Assembly (NCBI RefSeq): GCF_001949145.1
Contig: NW_019091384.1
Location: forward strand, 1,532,389 to 1,592,388
Source: Acanthaster planci
Taxonomy: Eukaryota > Echinodermata > Asteroidea > Valvatida > Acanthasteridae
Direction: 5' to 3'
Length of the DNA: 60,000 nucleotides
Every line of letters starts with the position of its first letter. Position 1 is the stretch's first letter. Under the pieces are notes generated by a model, which was not told where the DNA came from, made no database searches, and worked only from the letters and a program-made list of their open reading frames with translations. A program made the position numbers and the translations under genes. Below are positions 39,411-52,713 of this stretch, piece after piece.

Positions 39411-41739
39411 TTGTTACAGTACACCATTCGACGCCTGTAAACGAATTTGAAGACTGCCGTAGGAAAAAGAAATATGGGAGCAACCAGTTACGTATTTGAC
39501 TGGGAAAATGACGAATTCGGCCGGGAAAACCTATAGTAAGAAAACATGATTTGAAATGTACTTTCTATTCATCTGAGTAATAGAGAGGGTAAGTAGAGTT
39601 GTACATGCAGTTACGCCATACAGACTCAATCAGTTGCCATCATTAATTGATCTATATTAACAATCATGTATGATATTCCAGTATAGACTGACAAACGAAA
39701 GCAAGTTACAAAAGAGAAAACCAAACAAGGATTTTTAAATTTCTTAAGTTATACTGTTGGTATTTTCATTACTTCAGAATTTAAAAGAGAGTGCACATCG
39801 AAGGTACAGATTCATGCCAGCGGAACATCTGACCGTACACTTGACCGTGACTGTGTGGGTGACAGGCGCGCGAACTTGAACTTTCTATCGCTGTTTATCG
39901 TAAACGAGCATCTTAATCGAGTAATAATGATTGAATGGTTCAAGTCACATAATTCTCGATTCTGCAAAAGTTTTCATTAAACCTTTATGTACTACATGTA
40001 CTGTATAATGGCCTCGCATCAATTAAAATCCTTTTGTGCAAGGCTGATGAGGGCCGTTAAAAATAACGGCACTGTTTCATGCGGTATTTCTAAAAACGAC
40101 TTTTTTAAAACTGAAATCGTTGAAAATCTGTATATTAACACGTAGAGCTCGGTTAGTTAAACACCACGATGTATACGCACTGCTGGTTGCGTAACAATTC
40201 TGTCTGTTTACGATTCTGTCTGCACACGAGGAATTCAGCTTCAAGAACTTTAGTAATCTTATTTTCAGTGGTTTTAGATTGAAGCTGAGAAATGAAAAAT
40301 TGGGATGCTTATTGCAGGACACTATCAGCAATGAAAAAGTGTGAAGACGGAAATACCTATTAAACAGCCTGCGGCTTACTCCCACCTGAAGGCTGCATCC
40401 GAAGTTTATCTGCAAGCCTTAAGTACTTCTGCCTTGGGATGTGGCAGCCGGACTCATCATTTCGCCTTGAAAAGCGACTATCGATATGTTTGTTACCTCG
40501 AAGCACGAAGGGGGTGCTTGCATAATGTCATGCGCTTTTACGGCTTCGCGATGTCTTACTTTCGGCGCGGGAAGATCCATAGACAGGCGAACAAAAAAAA
40601 CGTTTAATGAAAGGATCGCAATCCTCGATGAAGGATAAAATGCACCAGTTGCTGCATGATGATATCTCGTTTTACTCTGAACCGATATATTCACGAGTGG
40701 CAAAGAACCATCATTTTCGTATATTTCGTAATGAAAGGTAGCCTGCATGTGCCGTTTGTACTAGTTTCAGATCATCTACATAGGCCTATGAAGCTTTCAG
40801 ATGCAAAATCTTTTTCATAATTATTTGGTTCGCGGTCAGGTTGGAAGACTCTTAAGTGGCACACCATTGCCAAGCTTAGTTCTAAACTGAACATACAAAT
40901 TAACACAATAATACTATTGAAAATTCTGAGTTCTGAGTTTTCCTGGAGGTTTTAACCCACGTACACTAAAGCTGGACATGCGTGCGTGTTACTATAGCGT
41001 CTCGTGCAAAATCTAATCTACAAATCTTATAATCACAGCGGATGACTGATGCGGTGGAGCATAGTCCGCGTCAACTTCCCATCAATCACTTTCAAGTCGA
41101 AATACTGGTAACAAGGCGGAAGCTGGTAACAGTATAACAGTGCTGACATTCTCAAACTGTGACGAGTGATACTTGTCGCCATGGTTACCAATGACAGTGC
41201 AACTCGCACACTCAATATGCACGCATTTCCAATTATTATGAAGTGGATGATAAACTAATTCGATTTCCATTCCACTTTTTTCTTTGAAGGATTTTAAAAC
41301 ATAAGTGTGTATTTTCCCCTCATTATCGAACCGCAGTGTCAGACAACGTTGAACACAAAGATTTTAATATACTCACCACCGCCCTTGGGGAGCTGGCATT
41401 AAGTTCACATCTTGGTATGTAAAATTCACCAAGCGAGACGCGTCTTGTAAGCGTCACACTGCCGAAAGACATACCAACCACGCACAGAAACTTGATGAAC
41501 GAGGCCAAGCTTAACTTGGCCGGTCGTAATCCGACAGATTTATTATTTTCCCCTTTCCTGGCACACGATATTGCTCTAGAAAACTGGTCTACAAGGTTTG
41601 GTTTGTTTTAGCTAGCATATAACAAGCGATGCCAGGCTGTCATCAATCTTCAGTCTTGCTGAAGATTTCCCAAAACAACAAAATCTCGCTGGTCTGTTTA
41701 CAGTGAGCACAAATAAGTGCGAATGAGGGAATCTCCCAA

Positions 41740-42300
41740 ATCCAAATGCTGCAACTGTGTGAAATGTTGACAGTGCGGCCGGACAGTGGTGTCGAAACTT
41801 GCAGCTATAACCACGGCGCAATCGCTTCGCGCATTTGGTCACGCACCGCACTCGCTCCAAATCGTCTACGGTATAGCAGCGGGGTATGTCTACGCCTTGT
41901 GCACGCACAATACGTGGTAGACATGCAACTCGTTTGCATACTGAAGCGGGCAGCGCAGACGTGCCGCAGGTGAAAAGCTCATGCAGCGACGGACAGAACG
42001 AACTGAGTGAAACCCCTTTTTCGCCCTACGTAATCGATTGGTCATTAGCAATGACAGGAAGCGAAAGATTCCTTTACGGCTGACTCAACCCGATACACCT
42101 GTGAGTTTCAAGAAGTTTTGTCTGGGAGCCCTTGGCGTCCAAAGTACTTCACGCAGGGGAGAGGGGAAAAAGCCGTACATCTCGCTTTCACGTACTTGCA
42201 GTGGGCCGGGCCCGCAATGCGGTGCGCACAAGCGAGCAAAGTATGCGTGCCGGGCGACGATCCATGCCCATCGATGAGGCAACGCAATCGATTTGCTGAG
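41740..42300. other. CpG-rich patch with overlapping open frames
   Basis: It is markedly richer in G+C and CpG than its flanks. Open frames of 65-98 codons overlap here in several frames of both strands, as expected when stop codons are rare by composition. None resembles a known family. It could be a CpG-rich promoter or first-exon region of an unrecognised gene. Confidence 0.35.
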
Positions 42301-42544
42301 CAAAATGCGCTACACGTGGTTTGCCTTATGTATCGATAAAAATAGAGAAGTAGACCACTCTCAATTCGGCTGCCTTGCCAGCTTTGATGACATAATTAGA
42401 TTTTTCACGGAGGTATTCTCACTTTGATAGAGTTGTACCAAGACTCGGTTGCAGCACATATGCTCTTGGTGAATGTACAGAGACAGATCATAGAGTGGAG
42501 TGATAGCGGAGGAAGGTGAGACGGTTACAAGATATAGGGCTAGC

Positions 42545-42768
42545 CAGTGGAGGATTCAGCATTTACAAAAGGGGGGGGGCAAGAATTTACAATGGGGCAC
42601 TCCAAATAGAGGTACTCCCGAATATAGTGGGCCATATTTCTATATTTAAATTATTAAATGACCAGTCGAGGACAACGGAAGAATAGACAAAGAGAGAAAT
42701 GAAAAAAAAATCGTTAACAAAGCAAAATATTGGTAGGGGCGGATACGGGCCCTCTTGATCCGCTAATA
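42545..42768. mobile_element. hAT-like element remnant (CAGTGGAGGATTCAG end)
   Basis: It starts CAGTGGAGGATTCAG followed by a short A-run and ten G. The right end CTTGATCCGCTAATA (about 42754-42768) reads as a decayed inverted copy (9 of 15 positions). The G-run after the terminal repeat is typical of such elements in marine invertebrates. No duplication is visible, so confidence is low. A small hairpin, GACTCC/GGAGTC (42781-42798), follows. Confidence 0.35.
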
Positions 42769-43560
42769 CAAACAGACATGGACTCCCTCCATGGAGTCAT
42801 GGATGAAGGGCATTTGTCACCATGAAATGCAAAAGTGTCTTCCCTAAATGCCAATAATTAACTTTACAGCCCAACGCCCCCGAACACGGATGCAGCTTGT
42901 ATTCTCTTGCCGTATAGATTTCCCTTGACTCAACTAAACGGGCGTGCGGAAGAAATGGGCCCTCTCTGAGTGGTGGGCATGATAAAATGCATAGTAAAGC
43001 AAACCAGAATAAGAGAGATCTTTAAAAATTTTGTTTGAAAGTTTTTCAACGGGGGCTCTTTTCGTGGCAATCCTCAGCACAAGAAAGATTCATCTTAATA
43101 AGTTCTTTCTTACTTTTCTTCTTATTTTTGAGCTAGGAACTTTCCGTCTTGTTCTGGCCATTATGCTAGTAAGACAATATCCTCTGACGATTCGACACAA
43201 TATCTGCTTTTAGGTCACGTGAAAGTTGAGGTCTGTACACATTCAGAAAAACTCCGTTGAAACAGAAGCGTATGATAGGCCTACCATAGGATCAATTCAC
43301 GGCGCTGCTAAGCAACAATTCTACGCCAACACGAGTTCCGTGTATTTCATGGAGACCGTAAGCAGAAAGAGCAGCAACAGGCACGCTAACCTCGAAGGAA
43401 AAATTTGCTCGAAGTAGTGATTTAACAACGGAAATCTCTATGCGTGCTCAACAAGTAGCACCGCCAGACAGTTAGCAAAATTATATGCTATATAGGCCTA
43501 CGATAAGCACGAGTTTTCTACTAGGCTAAGGCCGTTAAAGCTGCTACACAAAATTGGGCC

Positions 43561-43570
43561 CAGTGGCGTA
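43561..43570 (+). mobile_element. Solo hAT-type terminus CAGTGGCGTA
   Basis: The same ten bases that open the MITE at 1720. No inverted partner is found in the next few hundred bases, so it is either a broken element or chance. Confidence 0.25.
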
Positions 43571-45483
43571 TTACTGCAATGCGGTGGGATGCACTTGGAC
43601 GCCCTCATTTCCCGAAAGGGGCACATTAGCATCTGAATACCACGTTTTCATAAACGGTAAAACACAGACTTTTCTGTGTCCAATTTCTGAGTTGGGGTAC
43701 ACAGCCGTCACACGCCTCAAACGGAGGGGCCATGTCCTCATGTCCTTTTAGTTCTGCCCCTGCAGGCGTCTATTCAGGGAAATATTTAGAAGGCTTATTA
43801 TTCTGACGGCCACCGATAAACCTTACGAAAGTCTGCGCACAAAGCCCCTGGACGCCTTGGTTCTATACATAAATGAAAATGTATAATGCTGCACGCCGTC
43901 GATTTTCAAAACTCTCCGTGTGTAATGTAGCGTGACCGTCAAGCACGGTGCTTTTGCATCATTAGTATGCACTGGGCGGAGATGTCTCCCGCGTGTGCCC
44001 GTAGTTGTACATGTAACATTAATTTGAATGTTTTATCGAGTGGTCTGAGTAATTTTGCCAGGTTTTCTGCCTCCAGTTATAACATTCTCTACCCAACCCA
44101 GCAAGGTCAGTAACGGTATAATGCTACTGATCTCTTAGCCCACTAAATGACACTGTGGCTTGAAGTCTCCTATCTATCGACGTCACTTGCAACTATGCAA
44201 GCGAAGCAAACAAGCACGTAATAGAGGAGCGTACAAAAGGGCTTGCCAACAAAATACGGTTAGTTACCACATGTTAATGGAAAGAAAGTAGTTAATACAA
44301 ACATGAGTTAATCGAAGTGACAAACCACTTATGTCGATGACGAAATATTTTTGGTATGCCCACGTTTTGTACACTGCAGTGTATTGCCGACTTTTAAAGA
44401 AATTTTAGATGCCAGGATTTTTGAGAAAACGTATTATCACACCTGGGATGGGGGTGGGGGTTGAAGATTCTTTTACGGGGAAAAAAAGGGACCAGTCATT
44501 TTTTAGGAAGAGAATCTGTTCCGCTCCCACCGACCCAACACCTGGAAATACCACTGCTAAGTCTCTACCAAGCAAAACAAAATTGTCGATTCTTAAACAT
44601 AAAATACCAGCTATTGGTATTGTAACTTTGAAAAGAAATGGCTAGACAGTGTCAATTTAATTCCTTTGGGCTTTGTGCTCCAAATAACACAAACACTTAA
44701 AAGGGAGTTTATGCTGCTGTTCAGTAAAAGGATTACTTCTCAACATGTTTCAGTGATAACACTGATAGCATCTTCTTTTCATTTCAATTGTAAATGTGAA
44801 AGTGGCATTATTTATTCGTTTATTTGGAAATACTATCCATTATATCGACTATTAACAATTAGGTCAGCAGCTTACTTTATGTCCAGGTGCGTATCGTAGT
44901 ATTTTAAGAACCGACTAACTTTGGGGGTTAATACTGAGGTGATTTTCGTGAATGGATGAGTTTTTATTTGCTAATAAGTTACGAGACAATCACATCGGGT
45001 CTTTTTCTCGATTTGTCGATTCTGGATTCGGGCTCAACGAATCTCTCTGTCTTTCACATTGTTGGCATCCTAGAGCCGAACAGCGAAAGCGTTTTTTTTT
45101 CTCTGCTCAGTAATTTGTGTTTAACGTAGTTTGGACATTTTGCTCATACCCACCGCATTGCAATCGCTTATTTAAGGCTTAACTCAATTTGTCAGAAGTA
45201 CAGAACAGGTAAGCAAAGGATATTTTACGTTGCTATCTTAACGTCACACTTATTGCATGTATTTTCCATGCACACTTGTCATGAGAGCTGGCAATGTTGG
45301 CCGCGTCATTTTCAAACGAATGCTTTATCCACTGTGGGCTCGACGAATTATGTGTCATGCATCTCGAAGAAACCATACATCGCCATACAACAGAAGGCTG
45401 TAGATAGTGAGCGTAGATACTCATCGGCAGAGGGCGTTGTATGTGTTTGTTGGTGGATTCGTTCGCTTGTTACCTAGCGCCAG

Positions 45484-46005
45484 AAGGAACGGCTGATGGC
45501 CTTCGCTCGGCACCTAGCGCCCGAACAGGGCGCTGGGAAGGGCTGACGGCCTTGCACAGATTTTGGTGAAGGAAATACGTCAAACAGGGTCACAGCTAAC
45601 GACACACATAGCATTGTGGGTAAATTTCTGCCAGGCGCGCGAGCTCGCTCAATGCGTTGCGCAAGCGGCGGTTATCAATTCCATACGTTTTCTTTTCTTC
45701 CTCATTGCTCAAAATATTCCCACTACACTTATTCCTTCGTCCAAAATTTACGAAAATAACCAATGATTTGAAATATACCGCCAAAAGACACGTGATCAGT
45801 GATACTTATGAGAAAATTACCACACTGTAATAGTTCCAAAGCCATGTTTTTTATCACATAGCTGACACTTAGTCCGTGTCAAAGCATTGCCTTTGGAGAA
45901 CCAAAACTTTAAATAACGCCTTGCTAAAAACAGGAAGTGATAACTTCGACAACAGGTCGTGCACAATATTGCAAATCACAGTGACAAAGCCATCAGCCCT
46001 TCCCA
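45484..46005. repeat. Three related 20-bp units, one inverted
   Basis: AAGGAACGGCTGATGGCCTT (45484-45503) and TGGGAAGGGCTGACGGCCTT (45534-45553) are direct relatives. AAAGCCATCAGCCCTTCCCA (45986-46005) is the inverted form of the second. Direct copies on one side and an inverted copy about 430 bp away could be termini of a MITE with a duplicated end. The interior shows nothing recognisable. Confidence 0.5.
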
Positions 46006-49000
46006 GGGACTGATCCCCGTCCCTATCATATAAAGACCGGTAGCTCGCGGCAGCTTAACTTGTGCGATTAGCCCTATCAATTTGGATGTTGAATATTTTC
46101 AGTTTTTGTCCGGCAGATTGCAATGCTTAACATGGAACACGTTTCCGAGGAGAGGTAATTTAAACACAAGTACCTATCCTTGTCTCTCTTGATCACAAAG
46201 TAATTTATATTTCAATGTTTACCGTCGATAAATCATTTTACGGCACTTTATTTCAAATCAGTGGTTATTGCGTGAAATTTTAGATAAATGAACAATATAT
46301 AGTGAAGTTATTTTCGGTAACGAAGAAGAAAAAGCAATATATGTGATCTGCTCCTGCTTGATTTGTGCATTGAGCAGGCATCGTTTCACCATTTACATAC
46401 ACCCTGCAGGATTCTGTCGGATTCATTAGCGGCTACCGGTTCCTACATTCGGGGGACGTTTATAAGACGTTTGGAGACTACGTACGGGGCGGGAACCAGT
46501 CTACCCTTCCCAGTGTTCGGGCGCATGGTGACGAGCGAATTTGCTGGTCCCCACCTAGTCTCTATACAGGGCGCGATGATGGGTAATACAGGATGCATGA
46601 CGCAAGTTTGGTCGAACACTTATGTAATGGGGACGGATTAAGTTGGTAGTTTGCTTTACTTATACCTCGTTCTAATAGTGTCAAACAGTGCTCTTCTACT
46701 GTTATATCCCCTCTGTCATGGTGTATTGATCAACTACGTCTCCAGTAATTACTTTGTAACTTCCATTAGTAACCACTGGAAAGGAAATTTCCTGTATCCT
46801 GATTCGATTCACAATGGGGAGGAAACGATTTATCTCGTTTATTTAGTTTTATAGTTTCAATGTGAGTCACGTGTTTTCACGTTGCTGTGAATTATTGCAT
46901 CCACTTTCTCTTTTAAAGAATTCTTTGAGTTTTTCTCCATCCTGCTTATAATTAGAGAATGTAAAACAAGATATTGGTTGGATAAGATGTTAACTTTTTA
47001 TCTTTGAAAAAATCGTGCTCCCCCATAAAAGAAAAAACTGTGAAGAAGATGTTAATACCAGACAACGAATGCTTCAACGACCGCTGATTGAATGCACGGT
47101 CAGGTACCGGGTTATTCCTCATTTAAACATTGGTGCCTAAAATGTTTGGACCATAATATGCAAATCCCGCATAAGAAAGAATAGCAGTGGGGTGGGCGTA
47201 CTGCTTGACACTATGGGGACAAGGTTGGGTATTGGTGTTGAGAATATTGAAATAGAGGGGACCAGCGAAATCTTTGGGTTTGAAAGTTGGGGGAAAAAAA
47301 ACATTGTTGATGGGGGTAAGTTTGGGAGTGGCTGCTTCATTAAGTGTTTCTGTGACCGTATACCCGGCAAGATATGGGACGGAGGGGGTACCCCTTCCCA
47401 CATGTCCAAATGGCCGCTGTTTTATAATAGGTATACCGTTTGAACAAATTTGTCAGAGTTTTGGCCATGGTCTTATTTTCAGCCTTCTTTCACTAAGCTT
47501 AAGCTATACGTGTTTGCCAAATTGTGAAAAACAAACTTCAATTTCCTCCTGCCTATATCCCCCCGTGACTGAGCGCTTATGATTTGCATGAGTGACGCCG
47601 TCGGTTCGCGGCTACCCCTTGGTGGGCGCATGGCCACCAAGTGTAAACCATTAGCCAAGCCGTAACACAGCGAATACAAACACGCTAACTTGCCTGGCTC
47701 AGAAAGCACAAAATGTTCGCATTTATTCTTTAATTGCTGGGGATTATATGCGTTCGGTGATTCTTGGGAGGAAACAGGGAGTCCAGTAAAAAAAAAAGGC
47801 TTTTGGGACTCGACTTTTATTGTGGCAGTTCCATAAGGGCGGCAGGATTATTGCTTGGTCTCTACAAAATTTGAACTGGAATTATTTGAAATTCTAACTT
47901 CATATCGGGAATGTTTGGATATGGGAATTGCCGTCGCTTTGGGAATCGCCCATCAGGAAAATGCGTGTTTGAGTTTTGAAACTTCAAGTTTCAGATGTCC
48001 AAGGACGTTGACCTCGAGAAAACAAATGCAAATGTGTGTACGATGATAAACTTAAACCTAGTGTCATTATAGGATAAAATTAAAGGTCTTGAAGTGATTT
48101 GAAAATACTCATAAACAATAAGATAGAGAAGTTTCTTTATCCTGTTTACCGACTCTGGCTGTCCATGTACAGAAGAGGGGTCAGCAATTTTCTACATCTT
48201 TCAGAATTCTGTTTTCCTGCTGCAAAACAGGAAAGGAGCATATTAGTCACAAAACAATGAAATCGTTAATTCAGAGAATAATTATGTTGATCCACTTGAT
48301 TGGGAACGCGGCCTTTTCGTTTTGTGCTGAAAAGGACGCTTTAAGTAAGCCATGAATTTATGCCTCGGTTATGTCTTGCTGGTAATGCGTGGCCAGATTG
48401 TGCCGTCAGAAATTTATCAAAGCAAGTGCACGTACTGAACAGAAAAATGACCGGCGTTTGGACATGTCGGTATTCAAAATATATTCAAAATTTTCAGGAG
48501 TTAAGAAACCAATCTGCCCACCTTTTCAATTCGATTTTACATTGCGTCCGGTCAGTTCAGTGTACCCCTTGAAAAATGTCTGCGCCCACAGCTGGATGCC
48601 CCCTCAAAAATTTCACCCCAGTTATACGCCACAGGTCACGCAAGTCCATGATTCACAAGTCAATTTACAAGGTAGAGACAAGACAGTAACATACATCTAG
48701 TGGCAATCAGCGACACGGGAATGCCTTCGTCACAGTTTTATCCCATCAGCTTGTGACTTGCCTTTGACTAGCAACACACTCCGTTGCATCAACATACGAA
48801 TGCTTGTTAATGGTACGTTGGCCTACATTAATTCTTTTACTCCAGTGCGTACGTTCAACTGCCTTTCAATTGCTGTATAAAAAATAACAATGACGCAGCG
48901 AGAACTTGCGAGTTGGCATCTTGAAATTTTTATGATGAAGGTCGCTTGTACTTTCTGCACTGAAAGGAGGCGCCGAGGGGAAAAGAGTAAATGATAGCAA

Positions 49001-49791
49001 ATTCACCTCCCAGATCCTGTTAAAATGTTGCAGTAGTAGCAGTCCTCCGTAGCGAAGGGGTTAATAATTCACTCAGCAAGTTGAAAGTTGGCTCATGCTT
49101 TCATCACTTCACCAAAACACCACACGACTGCGACAATAGCAATGGAGTCTTTTGACGGGCGCTACTTACGGCAGAGAGATCCGTTTCATCCATTCACCGA
49201 CATTTTACTGCACATTTGCGATGATCCCCTTTATGGGTGACAACATTGCTGTGGGTTTTGTGCAGAGCGGCTCCTTACAATAGTCATGGCAGTGCTTACT
49301 GCCAGTCGCCGGGGCCTCGCAGTGATGACGTTAACGTGTCTCCGTATTCGTCTGTAGACCAACCTCATTTTGCTTTCAACTTGTAAGGGCAGCCAAAGTT
49401 TGCAGAAATATAGCCTTTTGGTTGACTCTCAATTCTACCTCCAATTAGTTCAAATGTGGCACTTGTCACATTAATTGTAAATAGGGTCGTATTTTTATTT
49501 AGTAGTTGTATTGTTATCTGGTGATCTGACAGCTGTGTCACCAGCTTCAGACATTAAGGGGGTGTCACAATATCAGCTGGGGGGGCACATCAAAGGAACA
49601 GAATACCTTTTTCATGCTTATGTTTTTATTGATGGGGCGTTTTACCCAGGGGTCGGGCCCTCTGACGGGAAGCTTCCCCCCCCCAGCGACGGGCCCGTTC
49701 TAAACACTTTCTGAATTATTCCTTTGCTTTTGCACCGACAGCCAATCAAGTTCGTCGGGTGCCTGGACGAAAGGTCGTAAGGGCTTACACC

Positions 49792-49837
49792 CTTTTGCCG
49801 GGAAGCATGATCACTGCGAAAAAATTCCCGGCAAAAG
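49792..49837. repeat. 13-bp perfect inverted repeat (GCCGGGAA)
   Basis: CTTTTGCCGGGAA (49792-49804) and TTCCCGGCAAAAG (49825-49837) flank 20 bases. A third copy, CTTTTTGCCGGGAA, lies at 50003-50016 inside the SINE body. Just upstream is a small hairpin, GTAAG-GG-CTTAC (49777-49788). These may be the ends or the tail of SINE-related elements. Confidence 0.65.
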
Positions 49838-49999
49838 TACGTATGTGTGCAAGTGTTTTTATTAATGAAGATAAAGATTTCTTTGCAAAAAGTTTTTAAA
49901 AAATCTAAAAATCGTTTGATAAGTTGTTTTTGTACAGCCTGTGTTGATTTTGTAGTAGATTTTATCCGTTTGGACTAAACAAAGACAATGTCTTTCTTA

Positions 50000-50213
50000 C
50001 TCCTTTTTGCCGGGAACATTTTGTCTGCTATGGTCATACTTCCAGGCAAATGGGGCACACAGCTGTCACTTGAACGACAACACGACAGTGACGCCAAAAA
50101 AGCAGACCCTTTATCTAGGGATTATGAAAGCAAATCACGAGCTTCTCGGGTGGGGCTCGAACCCACAACTTGCTGCTTACCCATTCAGACATCCAACCAC
50201 TCGACCACCATAC
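50000..50213 (-). mobile_element. tRNA-derived SINE (or tRNA pseudogene with body)
   Basis: On the minus strand a tRNA-like head reads leftward from about 50213. Its A box TGGTCGAGTGG (50207-50197) fits the polymerase III consensus, and 33 bp on is the B box GGTTCGAGCCC (50163-50153) within a perfect T-arm, GTGGG...CCCAC. The acceptor stem is degenerate (only three Watson-Crick and two G-T pairs of seven), so this is not a working tRNA gene; the length resembles a Ser/Leu type. The body continues left and includes TTCCCGGCAAAAA (about 50015-50003), a word found twice more at 49792-49837. The left limit is approximate. Two overlapping plus-strand frames of 76-84 codons are shadows of it. Confidence 0.7.
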
Positions 50214-50500
50214 AAGTTGGACAAAAACCGTTCATAAATTAGTGCGATTCCGACAGTGCACTGTATTTCAAAGTCCTTTTGAGTCAGCTATGCACTTTAA
50301 GTCAGACAAATTAATATTATGACATTTACTTTGTTTGATTTCTTGTAGATAGCTATGAAAACCCTTGACATCCTTCAGAACTTGTTATGGTGAGCTCCAA
50401 GACAATATGACCATAGATAAATTCGAAGAAATTACTAGATTTTGTGTCAAACGGTCGCTTCTTTTGGAGGAAAAAACACAGAAACACATTTTGCTAAATT

Positions 50501-50521
50501 ATTATCTGATTCTCAGATAAT
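50501..50521. repeat. 9-bp hairpin
   Basis: ATTATCTGA and TCAGATAAT are perfect complements around TTC. It is A/T-rich and may be chance. Confidence 0.5.
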
Positions 50522-51517
50522 GTAATGTAGTTTCATCTTCTTCAAGACGAAACAGATGTACTTCTGACTAACTCACACGATCACACTTCTCTGCTATTCT
50601 ACATGCATATTTATTTATTTCTACAGTAGTGCTAGCAGATGTGATTGATAGCAAGTTAAAATCTCGAAGACCCTCTCCTATCTCGTCCTCTTTATAACCC
50701 ATACTGTTCCCATCTAATTTCTAAGAAATATCTGTGCACTTCCAGAAGGTCAGTGTGGTCAGACCAGGATGTTGTGTGGTCAGCCGCGACCACTTCCAGT
50801 CCCTGAGATTTCAATTTTACGACTTTCTCATGAACCCAATTTCCTCCTCCATTGACCACGACCTTTCCCAAAATACTTGTGGTTCCTTACTCAGAATTTC
50901 TTTATGACAGATAATTTACCTGTATATTTGTCAGTCCGGCAGAATATTGTGTCTTTTATAAAAAAAAAATTGGTTTGAAATGCTAAGGATAATGTTAAAG
51001 GGTAGTCTGCAGTGTATTTTGAAATGCTCCTACTGTTCAAGCTAAGATTATAATCATTACCACAAGAGATGAATTTCTCTGCTATTGAAGCGCGCCACAC
51101 AATGAATTATACAACAGCCCAGGCTGCCAAAGTATAATTGAAACATAATGGTCCGTAACGAAAATATTCAAAGAACATGGAGAATTTTTTTCTGTGTGTT
51201 CCAGTCTAGTTGGCCGTATGTTGGCGAGGCTGCACGTGTAGGGCTATTATGCGTATCAACGTGTGACCCCAGCAATAGTTTAGACTAGGCCTACACACTG
51301 ACATTCAGCGAATGCTTTACCGTAAACTTGAGTCGTTTTCTTGGCGGGGTGCATAATGGAACTGGTCACCGTTATAATGGCCAAACTCTTTTTTCCCATC
51401 TAGAGCGAGGGTACAGGGCACGTTTCATGTTTGAATGGGATGAGAACGCAAAATAATTTTTAAAAAACGGCCGGGGGAAATACGGAATTTAAGGTGATTT
51501 TGCTCTTAAGCTATCGT

Positions 51518-51527
51518 CAGTGGCGTA
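51518..51527 (+). mobile_element. Solo hAT-type terminus CAGTGGCGTA
   Basis: Third occurrence of CAGTGGCGTA, followed by C. No partner end is seen nearby on either side. Confidence 0.25.
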
Positions 51528-52086
51528 CATATAAGCCCTAATCTAACGATAATTCACGCATGAATGACACAAACTACGTTATTTAAAATTCCTGCAGATC
51601 TAAAATTGTACAGAACGCGATGGATTTCAAGGTTTGAAGCCAAATTTACAGACGGCCGGAAAGCGTATTTTTTCCTAAGAGGGTTAGGCGTAATTATAAC
51701 AAAATGGGCTTATCTGAACTGTAGCGCATGCGTTATTCGCAGGAAGGTTGGGTGCAGTTACCATAAACGGGTGGATGAACTTTAAGGTATAACATACGAC
51801 AAAACTGCTGTCTCGGCCAGTTGCACTGTAGCTTAGAAGAGCACTTGACTTGTATTGTACTGCATGTATGCAATTTTTTCCTGGGGAGGGGATTGATAGG
51901 TGAGAGGATGTTTTTATAATAGGAAAGTAAAGCCCGAAGTTTACCTTCTCTAACTTAACTTTCTAAGTGTCCTCGTAATTGATCGAGCTTGCAGTTAACC
52001 ACGCCCATATATGATAATGGCCTTGAACCTTCTAGGAAAAGATTAAGCCGACGGAAAATATATGGACTCGAAAACGTGTAGATGGT

Positions 52087-52101
52087 CCGCAGAGGGCGCT
52101 C
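52087..52101 (+). promoter_or_regulatory. CTCF-like core motif (forward)
   Basis: CCGCAGAGGGCGCTC fits the CTCF core AGRKGGCRS fully, and the upstream half partly. It is in forward orientation. Motif evidence only. Confidence 0.35.
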
Positions 52102-52713
52102 TTAACAGTTACCCACGCGAGAAACGCGCCATAGGCAGTAATTTCCCGCACACCCTTGCTCATCATGGTTCATCATATTTCATATTTCATAAAATCCACA
52201 TCATTACAATAAATGCTATGAAGCGCCGTGGGAATTGAACGAATTGTTAAAAAAACAAGGGGTAGAAAAGAGAAAAAGGAAGAAACAATTTCTATAAAAA
52301 CCTACCCCACCGCCCACAAGCTACTGATAAGTGCTTTACCCTCTAAAAAAGAGCGGTGTCCCCTGGGACGCTCCTGATGGCCCTGCCCTCGCTCGGGATT
52401 CGTTTACGGGTACATACACATACATGATCGGTCCCATAGACTGTGCGTGCATTTAGTTTGTGTATCGTGCATGTGACAGGTCGTCGACCCAGTGAAAACC
52501 AAAGATCGGATAACGTCGAAGGTGCAAGGTGGATGACTCTGCCCAAAAGATGTAATTACCGTGAGCGCCATTTGAGCAAGCGATATGCCTGAGCAGTACA
52601 CGGTAAAGCTTGGGCGCAGGCTCACCAGGTGCGCGTGCCTGCCGCGGCGCCTGCACTAATGTGAATTGCGATTACAACGTTTTACGTGTATTTACGGGGA
52701 AGTTCGCCATCTG

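Larger units (their letters stand above)
32761..41739. other. 9 kb with no recognisable gene
   Basis: AT-rich, especially 37860-40060. It holds the inverted repeat at 35703, the 18-bp palindrome at 36676, the 25-bp dispersed repeat at 36712 and the paired palindromes at 39379. ACAGTGGAACCTC at 33908-33920 resembles a pogo/Tigger terminus, with only a poor inverted partner near 33977. GGCCAAG/CTTGGCC form a small hairpin near 41503-41522. Confidence 0.45.
42769..49791. other. 7 kb with no recognisable gene
   Basis: Solo CAGTGGCGTA at 43561, the 20-bp units at 45484-46005, and G/C-tract-rich stretches at 47120-47410 and 49555-49700 that look like repeat debris. A 92-codon frame at 46363-46641 has a Gly/Thr/Met-rich, protein-like composition but no recognisable domain. 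An octamer-type word, ATGCAAAT, lies at 47158. Confidence 0.4.

Noticed and set aside
46363-46641. 92-codon frame with protein-like composition
   Set aside because: No family recognised, no splice context and no neighbouring coding frames; not enough to call a gene.
50141-50213. Functional tRNA gene
   Set aside because: A and B boxes and the T-arm are good, but the acceptor stem is badly mismatched; a SINE head or pseudogene fits better.
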